Source of the DNA: Bacteriovoracaceae bacterium UBA4097
GTDB taxonomy: Bacteria > Bdellovibrionota > Bacteriovoracia > Bacteriovoracales > Bacteriovoracaceae
NCBI GenBank assembly: GCA_002381765.1
Contig: DFXX01000058.1
Location: forward strand, 15,464 to 26,939
DNA: 11,476 nucleotides
Direction of reading: 5' to 3'
Below, in pieces: positions 6,612 to 11,476 of this stretch. Under the pieces are notes generated by a model that saw only the letters and a list, made by a program, of their open reading frames with translations, had not been told where the DNA came from and ran no database searches. Position numbers and translations under genes: made by a program. Every line of letters starts with the position of its first letter. Position 1 is the stretch's first letter.

Positions 6612-7211
6612 TTATAGAGAAACCAATGATGATTGTAAAAATGTGTCATTAGGTTTTTCAAAGCTTATAAGATCCGCTTCCCGATACCAGATGCCATTGT
6701 TCTTAGAGAAAAGGCAAATGGAGGCAAAAGGAAGTGAGGTGAACTCTTCAAATTCCTTTCGGGCCATCTCAATAGAAGAGTGAAGATCAGCATTTGCCTG
6801 AAAGCGGCCAATGGTGAGAAAGGTCTTCTTATCTTTCATCTTCTTAGTGCGGTCGGTGATGTAGGACTGACAAATTGAAAACAAGGACTCCTGACAAAAA
6901 GACAGCTCATCCTCTATTACTGGGTTCAAATAGAGTAAGATGTTTTTTTTATATTCATGAACATCTAGACCAGTGAACTGCATGGAGTGATTTGCGGTAT
7001 TTTCAAAATAGAATGACTCCAATTCTTCTACCAACTCTTGTTGGAGCTTTTTCACTTCTTGAACTTCAATTTCGAAGGGCGGAACTATTGGTAAATGAAG
7101 ATAAGGAGTGTTTTGATACTTTTCGTCAAAGCGAGAGCGAAAACTTTCGATGGTCTTAGCAAAGGAATTATCAGGATAGAACGTTAATCCAACAAAAAGC
7201 TTCGTGTTCAT
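6612..7211 (-). CDS. 2H-phosphoesterase / LigT-like (2'-5' RNA ligase fold) protein with degenerate second motif
   Basis: I chose the ATG at 7209-7211 (199 residues, starting MNTKLFVGLTF). It begins directly at the first beta strand of the fold and has a GGGGG ribosome site 4 bases upstream. An upstream in-frame ATG at 7244 would add 11 residues and leave almost no leader after the candidate -10 box. The 2H superfamily hydrolyses or ligates cyclic and 2'-5' phosphodiester bonds using two H-x-(T/S/P)-hydrophobic motifs. The first is present as YLHLPIVPPFE (His39). The second, normally PHxTxGR, reads TFLTIGRF (130-137), with Phe131 where the catalytic His is expected. The flanking TIGR is intact, so the fold is probably kept while the two-His chemistry is lost. 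It is cytoplasmic, with no signal peptide. It lies just after the enolase terminator and 7 bases before the barrel gene. Confidence 0.68.
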   Translation of the reverse strand: MNTKLFVGLTFYPDNSFAKTIESFRSRFDEKYQNTPYLHLPIVPPFEIEVQEVKKLQQELVEELESFYFENTANHSMQFTGLDVHEYKKNILLYLNPVIEDELSFCQESLFSICQSYITDRTKKMKDKKTFLTIGRFQANADLHSSIEMARKEFEEFTSLPFASICLFSKNNGIWYREADLISFEKPNDTFLQSSLVSL

Positions 7212-7255
7212 GGGACCCCCATTGAGCATAGAGCTTAGGTCCATAGCTCACTTCT

Positions 7256-7261
7256 ATTTTA
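7256..7261 (-). promoter_or_regulatory. Weak candidate -10 box for the 2H-like gene
   Basis: TAAAAT on the minus strand lies between the enolase terminator and the 2H-like gene, where a promoter is needed if the terminator is efficient. No -35 hexamer at standard spacing is convincing. Its position favours the downstream ATG (7211) over the one at 7244. Confidence 0.3.
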
Positions 7262-7277
7262 AGGGGTAAGTGAGGGC

Positions 7278-7317
7278 AAAACAAACAAAAAAGAAGGGGG
7301 AATTTCATCCCCCCTTC
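7278..7317 (-). terminator. Intrinsic terminator after enolase
   Basis: On the minus strand GAAGGGGG (7317-7310) pairs with CCCCCTTC (7300-7293) around a 9-base loop, followed directly by TTTTTTGTTTGTTTT. This is a textbook Rho-independent terminator, placed 10 bases after the enolase stop codon. Confidence 0.93.
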
Positions 7318-7327
7318 AATGAAAACA

Positions 7328-8614
7328 TTACTTTACTGGATTAAATACAGCAGCAGATCCTAATTCTTCCTCAATACGAAGAAGTTGATTGTATTTCTCG
7401 ATTCTGTCCGAGCGTGAGGCAGAACCAGTCTTAATGTGGCCCGCACCAGAAGCTACGGCAAGATCGGCAATAAAGGAATCAGCTGTTTCACCTGAGCGGT
7501 GAGAAATGATGGCCTTAAATCCATTATCATAAGCAAGCTTTAGGGTATCAAAAGTCTCGGTAAGTGAGCCAATCTGATTCACTTTAACCAGGATGGCATT
7601 GGCCTCTTTATTATCGATACCGCGGCGAAGAATCTTGGCATTGGTTACGAATAAGTCATCTCCCACGTTAACAACCTTATCCCCTAGCTTACTTTGAAAC
7701 TTAATAAAGCCGTCTCTGTCTGATTCATCAAAGCCATCTTCGATGGAATAGATAGGAGCAATCTTCATAAGGTGCTCATAGTAGCCAATCATTTCTTCAG
7801 CAGTATAGGTCTTGCCTTGCATCTCATAGGTCTTCTTATCAGCATTATAGAATTCAGAAGCCGCGCAATCTAGTGCTAGAGAGATATCAGTACCAGCTTT
7901 ATAACCAGCCTTATCGATGGCGGTTAGAATGCATTCAATGGCTTCATCATGACTCTTAAGATTGGGAGCGAAGCCACCTTCATCACCAACATTAGTTGAG
8001 TAGCCTTTATCGTGAAGAACTTTTTTAAGGTGGTGGAAAACTTCCACTCCTGCTCTGAAGTTTTCAGAAAAGCTCTTATGCATATGAGGAACGATCATGA
8101 ATTCCTGAATATCAAGATTGTTTGAAGCATGAGCACCACCGTTAATGATATTCATAAGCGGAGTTGGCAGGCGTAATTTCCCAACTGGGTTTGGTACTTT
8201 AAGATCTTCTGAGAGATACATATAAACAGGCTTACCTTTTTCAAGAGCAGCTGCACGGCAGATGGCCATAGAAACACCCAGGATCGCATTTGCTCCCAGC
8301 TTCTCTTTAGTCTCAGTTCCATCGATTTCAAGCATCATATGGTCAGCACCTCTTTGATCGAAGATATCTCTGCCGATCAATTTTGGAGCAATAAGCTTGT
8401 TCACATTTTCAACCGCCTTAAGAACGCCTTTCCCCATATATCGCGACTTATCGCCATCTCTTAATTCTAAAGCTTCACGGCTTCCGGTAGAAGCTCCCGA
8501 TGGAACAGAAGCACGACCGACAAAACCTTTCTCGGTGGTGACATCTACTTCAATTGTAGGATTTCCCCGGGAATCTAAAATCTGGCGTGCATGAATATTC
8601 TTGATGTTACTCAT
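7328..8614 (-). CDS. eno: Enolase (phosphopyruvate hydratase)
   Basis: It interconverts 2-phosphoglycerate and phosphoenolpyruvate in glycolysis and gluconeogenesis, is Mg2+-dependent, and is normally a cytoplasmic homodimer or octamer. At 428 residues it has the standard length and full conservation. SRGNPTIEVDV opens the N-terminal domain (15-25), with SGASTG at 39-44 for the substrate loop. NGGAHASNN follows with His162. GDEGGFAP carries the general-acid Glu212. The metal ligands are Asp249, Glu292 (SIEDG) and the Asp pair of VGDDLFVTN (317-324). The signature ILVKVNQIGSLTET (341-354) carries Lys344 as base. SHRSGET is at 371-377 and IKTGSASRSDR near the end. The start is preceded by AAGGAG at good spacing. 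It lies downstream of the CpaF-type ATPase gene with a hairpin between them, and ends at a strong terminator. Bacterial enolases can also be found on the surface or in the RNA degradosome; nothing here shows that. Confidence 0.98.
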   Translation of the reverse strand: MSNIKNIHARQILDSRGNPTIEVDVTTEKGFVGRASVPSGASTGSREALELRDGDKSRYMGKGVLKAVENVNKLIAPKLIGRDIFDQRGADHMMLEIDGTETKEKLGANAILGVSMAICRAAALEKGKPVYMYLSEDLKVPNPVGKLRLPTPLMNIINGGAHASNNLDIQEFMIVPHMHKSFSENFRAGVEVFHHLKKVLHDKGYSTNVGDEGGFAPNLKSHDEAIECILTAIDKAGYKAGTDISLALDCAASEFYNADKKTYEMQGKTYTAEEMIGYYEHLMKIAPIYSIEDGFDESDRDGFIKFQSKLGDKVVNVGDDLFVTNAKILRRGIDNKEANAILVKVNQIGSLTETFDTLKLAYDNGFKAIISHRSGETADSFIADLAVASGAGHIKTGSASRSDRIEKYNQLLRIEEELGSAAVFNPVK

Positions 8615-8637
8615 TGATAAGCTCCTTGTTTTTGCGT

Positions 8638-8666
8638 CAAAGGCTACCTCAGAGGGTGAGCCTTTG
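8638..8666. promoter_or_regulatory. Hairpin in the leader of enolase
   Basis: CAAAGGCT (8638-8645) is exactly inverted as AGCCTTTG (8659-8666), and the inner bases can pair further (ACC with GGT, one bulge). Neither side has a U-run, so it is not a typical terminator. It sits between the ATPase stop codon (8674) and the enolase ribosome site. It could be an mRNA processing or stability element that sets the ratio of enolase to the upstream proteins. Confidence 0.5.
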
Positions 8667-8673
8667 GCAAAAG

Positions 8674-9807
8674 CTAAGCAGCTTTTTTAAGAATTGGAAT
8701 GGCCCATTCAGGAGGTTTGAAATTGGTCTTAGGGAACGGCAGCTTATTAGCTATAAACTCGTCAAAGAAGCTCGGTACATAACCAGTTGGAACCATCTCA
8801 CCGATGAATTTACCAGTCTGCGCCTCTTTGCCTGTTTGCACCCAGCGAAAAATATCTCGCACCACATAACGTCCATGTTCATCGACTCCCAGAACTTCTG
8901 AGATGTGAGATGTTCGACGACCACCATCATGATAACGCGAACACTGAACAATCATTTGCAAGGTGCTTCCAACCATTTTGCGAATAGCATCGGGTGGTAT
9001 CTTGGTTTCACCCATCAGGCATAGTGTTTCTAGTCGAGTGCAGGCCCCTTCAGGAGTATTGGCATGCACTGTTCCCATAGAGCCATCATGGCCAGTACCC
9101 ATAGCATTTAAGAGATCCAGAGCTTCCGGACCTCTCACCTCTCCCACAATAATGCGGTCTGGGCGAAGTCTCAGTGCTGACTCCATAAGATCTCGAATGG
9201 TCACTTCCTTGATACCTCTTTCGCGATTTCCTTTCCGGGTTTCAAACTGAACAACGTGTTCGGCTTTGATCTGTAATTCAGCGGCATCTTCTATAATAAG
9301 GAGACGTTGAGTCTTAGGCATTCTTCCACCTAGAACATTCAGCATGGTGGTTTTACCTGAACCCGTTCCACCACTCACCAGCGTATTCTTACCTAAGTAC
9401 ATCACGCAATCCAGGAAGCGAGCAGCATCGGGTGAAATCGATCCAAAACTTATGAGATCTTTGAGTCCCAGTTTTTCTTCAGAGAATTTTCTAATCGCAA
9501 CGGTTGTACCATTCTTTGCCATAGGGGGAATAACCACGGCAATACGAGATCCATCTGGAAGACGGGCATCCAAACGAGGATTATCAGAATCAATCACCCG
9601 ACCTACAGATTGAGCGACGGCCCTCATAGAGGCCATGAGCGATTCATCATCTAGGAATTTATTAGGTACCCGGAAAACCAAACCTTTCTTTTCCACAAAT
9701 ATCTCATGAGGACCATTAATCATGATCTCGGACACAGAAGGGTCCTTCAAGAGGTCTCCTATGGGAGACAGGAGATTGGCAATGGCGTCTTGAAAAACGC
9801 TACTCAT
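8674..9807 (-). CDS. cpaF: CpaF/TadA-type secretion or Flp pilus assembly ATPase (VirB11-like GSPE family)
   Basis: It is a hexameric cytoplasmic ATPase family that powers Tad (Flp, type IVc) pilus assembly or related type II/IV export. The 377-residue protein has an N-terminal domain (about 1-115) with SEIMINGPHEIFVEKKG and DARLPDGSRIAVVIPP, typical of CpaF. A RecA-like domain follows: Walker A GGTGSGKTT (146-154), Asp box LLIIEDAAEL (169-178), Walker B RPDRIIVGEVRG (215-226) and His box GTGHDGSMGTVHAN (237-250). All catalytic motifs are intact. It lacks the N-terminal FHA or receiver-like extension of some relatives. The stop codon of the upstream cupredoxin-like gene overlaps its ribosome site (TAGGAG, 7 bases before the ATG), so translation is coupled. 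Unusually, no tadB/tadC, secretin or pilin gene lies beside it here; enolase follows. Partner genes are presumably elsewhere or upstream of the window. Confidence 0.92.
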   Translation of the reverse strand: MSSVFQDAIANLLSPIGDLLKDPSVSEIMINGPHEIFVEKKGLVFRVPNKFLDDESLMASMRAVAQSVGRVIDSDNPRLDARLPDGSRIAVVIPPMAKNGTTVAIRKFSEEKLGLKDLISFGSISPDAARFLDCVMYLGKNTLVSGGTGSGKTTMLNVLGGRMPKTQRLLIIEDAAELQIKAEHVVQFETRKGNRERGIKEVTIRDLMESALRLRPDRIIVGEVRGPEALDLLNAMGTGHDGSMGTVHANTPEGACTRLETLCLMGETKIPPDAIRKMVGSTLQMIVQCSRYHDGGRRTSHISEVLGVDEHGRYVVRDIFRWVQTGKEAQTGKFIGEMVPTGYVPSFFDEFIANKLPFPKTNFKPPEWAIPILKKAA

Positions 9808-9814
9808 CTAAAAG

Positions 9815-9820
9815 CTCCTA
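9815..9820 (-). promoter_or_regulatory. Ribosome site of the ATPase overlapping the upstream stop codon
   Basis: TAGGAG on the minus strand lies 7 bases before the ATPase ATG, and its first three bases are the TAG stop of the cupredoxin-like gene. A ribosome terminating on one gene would sit on the initiation site of the next, which suggests coupled, proportionate synthesis. Confidence 0.7.
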
Positions 9821-10222
9821 ATATTCTTTGGGTGTCCAAAGCATGCCATCATGATTCTTCTCGCTAGCTATTTCTCTCTTCGGAGTTTGCTTTTTTAACA
9901 CGACGACTTTTCCATCATTCTTTGAGCTCGGGCAATAAAAGGCAAACTCCCCGGCCTTATTAAACACGGCTTCGCCCTCTGTTATCTTACCCTTACTAGC
10001 GGCGAGGAAGACCTTGTGGGCCTCAACGATCATGCAGTTAGGCTCTTCCACCGTCGAGGTCACATAGAACTTAATCTTTTCGCCCTCAAAGACTGAGATG
10101 CTCTTGGGATAATATCCTTCTTTGGTGACAATGATCGCCACTTCTCGTGTGGGTGCCACTTTCTCCACCTGGGTGGCCAGAGCATTGAACGATATAAGGA
10201 GTAAAAATAGCACGGGTCTCAT
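9818..10222 (-). CDS. Exported cupredoxin-fold protein lacking copper ligands
   Basis: At 134 residues it has a signal peptide (1-16, cleavage after ALA). The domain at about 27-110 matches the cupredoxin-like pattern: VTKEGYYPKSISVFEGEKIKF (33-53 region), a core segment with Cys63, and GEFAFYCPSS (91-100) before a last strand KVVVLK. True type-1 copper proteins need two His, one Cys and usually Met. Here Cys97 is in place, but no His or Met follows it (the next residues are PSSKNDGK), and the first-ligand position near Cys63 reads EPNCMIVEAHK. Only His69 remains nearby. Cys63 and Cys97 could form a disulfide. I infer a periplasmic structural or binding protein, not an electron carrier. A polar tail of about 23 residues follows the domain. 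It has a good ribosome site (AGAGG). Coupling to the CpaF-type ATPase suggests a role with that export or pilus system. Confidence 0.75.
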   Translation of the reverse strand: MRPVLFLLLISFNALATQVEKVAPTREVAIIVTKEGYYPKSISVFEGEKIKFYVTSTVEEPNCMIVEAHKVFLAASKGKITEGEAVFNKAGEFAFYCPSSKNDGKVVVLKKQTPKREIASEKNHDGMLWTPKEY

Positions 10223-10282
10223 ATTAACCTCTTTGTTCTCCTCTCTTCATCGGTATAAACAGCTCAAGCTTTGAGTTTTATC

Positions 10283-10594
10283 TTAAAGACTGAGCGTTTC
10301 AATCACGTAATAAGCTGGTGTCTCATAGGGATGAGCTTTTTTGAGGGCCGCAATGACATCTTTAATAAGAGGCTTTTCGCAAACCATTTCAACTTTGAGT
10401 TCTGACACCCGCTCCACGGTGCCCTGCTTACCTAATGTGGGGTGACTGCCTGCAAGTGGTCGAAATTGACCCAACCCCCTAATATCAAATGAGCATTGAT
10501 CATAGTTTCCAATCTTTCCCCCACCAGCTTTAAACATCGCCTGCTTGACCTTTTCGGCATCTTCGACTGGCACGTAGAATGAAATATGCAGCAT
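10283..10594 (-). CDS. Stand-alone PII/NIF3-insert-like (YqfO/CutA-like fold) small protein
   Basis: I chose the ATG at 10592-10594 (103 residues, starting MLHISFYVP). A longer frame from TTG at 10609 would translate the Shine-Dalgarno sequence itself as RRRE, so it is an artefact. The protein resembles the PII/CutA-like domain inserted in YqfO-type NIF3 proteins, which also occurs alone. Features are VPVEDAEKVKQAMFKAG (8-24) as the first strand and helix, GGGKIGNYDQCSF (24-36), GQFRPLAGSHPTLGKQG (42-58 region), and AALKKAHPYETPAYYVIE near the end. The pattern GxIGxYxxC...GxFxPxxGxxPxxG and HPYExPAY are family hallmarks. The function of these small proteins is not settled; a trimeric, possibly metal- or ligand-binding role is usual for the fold. 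It is cytoplasmic, with a strong AGGAGG site, and heads the run of minus-strand genes toward cupredoxin-like, ATPase and eno. Confidence 0.82.
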   Translation of the reverse strand: MLHISFYVPVEDAEKVKQAMFKAGGGKIGNYDQCSFDIRGLGQFRPLAGSHPTLGKQGTVERVSELKVEMVCEKPLIKDVIAALKKAHPYETPAYYVIETLSL

Positions 10595-10772
10595 CTCTCT
10601 CCTCCTCAATTAACGCAGATAACTGTGAATTTCTGTCAGCTTTCCAACAAATTCTTACATTTTTTATTTAAAAAGAAATCATACTAGACAGCTCTTTTGA
10701 TAAACGGAACAATTTACTCCGCTTTAAAATTATCTCGAACACGAAGATGTGTTTGCGATCACGGAGGATTTA
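10595..10772. promoter_or_regulatory. Divergent A+T-rich intergenic region
   Basis: This 178-base region separates the divergent NIF3-like and metalloprotease genes, so it should hold promoters for both. The minus-strand ribosome site AGGAGG is at 10601-10606 and the plus-strand site GGAGG at 10763-10767. On the plus strand TTGATA (10697-10702) and TAAAAT (10725-10730) resemble promoter hexamers, but their 22-base spacing is too long for a standard pair. A long A/T stretch at about 10655-10680 could be an UP-like element. I cannot assign exact start sites. Confidence 0.4.
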
Positions 10773-11476
10773 ATGATTAACTTCAAAAAAATGTCGGCCA
10801 TGGTTTTAGGCCTTTCAGTAACAGCTACTGCTCTAGCTTGTTCAATTGACGGTATAGAAGGATTTCTACCTGAAAATGATCTCTTTATTCCTGTAAACAC
10901 TAAGGGTATCAAGTCTGGTATCTCTGAAGAGGTTTTCAACAAGACTATAGATCAAGTAGAAGAAGTTTATGCTCCGATTATCGCAAGCATGGGTAAAAAG
11001 CTATTTGTTGAGCGCAACTGGACCGATGGTACGGTTAACGCTTATGCTTCTCAGCAAGGTAATACTTGGAAAGTAGCAATGTTTGGTGGTCTTGCTCGTC
11101 ATAACACCATCACTGCTGATGGATTTGCACTCGTGGTATGTCATGAAATTGGTCACCACATCGGTGGAGCACCTAAGAAAGGTGGAGCTACTGGCGGCGG
11201 CGGATGGTGGGGCGGCACTGGTGGTGGGGCTCTTAGCTGGGCCACCAATGAAGGCCAGGCTGATTACTTCGCTACTCTAAAGTGCCTTCGTAAAGCCTTC
11301 TTAAACGACAACAATACTGTTATTGCTGCAAACTTAAACGCACCAAAAATGGTTACCGAAGCTTGTCAAAAAGCTACTAAGTTCAATGCTGAAGATACTG
11401 CTCTTTGTGTAAGAACAAGTATGGCCGGAAAGTCTGTTGCTGACCTATTCCAGGTTCTAGGACGCCTTCCTGCTAC
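10773..11476 (+). CDS. Exported HEIGH zinc metalloprotease, 3' truncated at window end
   Basis: The ATG at 10773 has GGAGG 5 bases upstream. The frame is open to the window end (234 visible residues), so the stop is outside. Residues 1-22 form a signal peptide (VLGLSVTATALA) followed by Cys23. ALA-C gives a clear signal-peptidase site but only a weak lipobox, so lipoprotein status is uncertain. The catalytic motif HEIGHH (124-129) supplies two zinc ligands and the catalytic Glu125. Thirty-five residues after the motif's Glu, NEGQADYFATLKC (159-171) supplies Glu160 as probable third ligand, with Asp164 in the ExxxD pattern seen in M48-like gluzincins. Between them lies a Gly- and Trp-rich loop (131-152, with GGGGWWGG). 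Cysteines at 119-123, 171 and further on suggest disulfides. It probably cleaves proteins in the periplasm or outside the cell; the substrate is unknown. It is divergent from the NIF3-like gene. Confidence 0.85.
   Translation, partial: MINFKKMSAMVLGLSVTATALACSIDGIEGFLPENDLFIPVNTKGIKSGISEEVFNKTIDQVEEVYAPIIASMGKKLFVERNWTDGTVNAYASQQGNTWKVAMFGGLARHNTITADGFALVVCHEIGHHIGGAPKKGGATGGGGWWGGTGGGALSWATNEGQADYFATLKCLRKAFLNDNNTVIAANLNAPKMVTEACQKATKFNAEDTALCVRTSMAGKSVADLFQVLGRLPA

Noticed and set aside
7212..7244. Upstream ATG extending the 2H-like protein by 11 residues
   Set aside because: The extension is not part of the fold, the inner ATG has a better ribosome site, and the candidate -10 box would leave almost no leader. 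It remains possible.
8397..9613. Plus-strand frames at 8397-8594, 8614-8901, 8963-9250 and 9344-9613, and minus frame 8751-8951
   Set aside because: They are antisense or out-of-frame to enolase and the ATPase, both of which have intact catalytic motifs.
10730..11280. Minus frame 10730-10942 and plus frame 11083-11280
   Set aside because: They overlap the metalloprotease in other frames. The plus frame is the out-of-frame reading of the HEIGH region.

Overview
The window reads as chromosome of a Gram-negative bacterium with a busy cell envelope. Most proteins carry Sec-type signal peptides, one is a predicted outer-membrane beta-barrel, and one is a CpaF/TadA-type secretion ATPase. The overall flavour (long periplasmic proteins with low-complexity linkers, an isolated CpaF gene) suggests Bdellovibrionota, perhaps a Bacteriovorax-like organism. 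That placement is inference: no marker here proves it. I see no tRNA, rRNA, CRISPR array, insertion sequence or phage gene.

Layout. (1) Positions 1-644, plus strand: the 3' part of a very tyrosine-rich protein with an N-terminal Pro/Arg repeat, closed by a UUCG hairpin that also ends the convergent minus-strand unit. (2) Positions 669-7211, minus strand: an envelope cluster. In transcription order it holds a degenerate 2H-phosphoesterase-like protein, an outer-membrane barrel with an extra C-terminal domain, a periplasmic protein with a C-terminal membrane anchor, a 562-aa membrane protein, a 498-aa secreted protein and a FadM-like hotdog thioesterase. Hairpins and a promoter candidate divide it into several transcription units. 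(3) Positions 7328-10594, minus strand: a PII/NIF3-like small protein, a cupredoxin-fold periplasmic protein, a CpaF-type ATPase and enolase, ending in a strong terminator. (4) Positions 10773-11476, plus strand: the 5' part of an exported HEIGH zinc metalloprotease that runs off the window.

Co-operation. The clearest candidate for something undescribed is the pair of consecutive 562-aa and 498-aa proteins. They differ in their N-terminal domains but share an architecture: signal peptide, Cys-containing or hydrophobic N-terminal region, disordered low-complexity linker, and a short C-terminal helix with a common motif of the form (L/I)Fxx(I/L)SxRYxL. This looks like a docking or sorting tag for a shared envelope partner. 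With the neighbouring barrel and anchored periplasmic protein it may form an envelope-spanning assembly; this is a hypothesis. The cupredoxin-fold protein lacks the expected copper ligands and the 2H protein lacks its second catalytic His, so both are probably binding or structural proteins and not enzymes or electron carriers.
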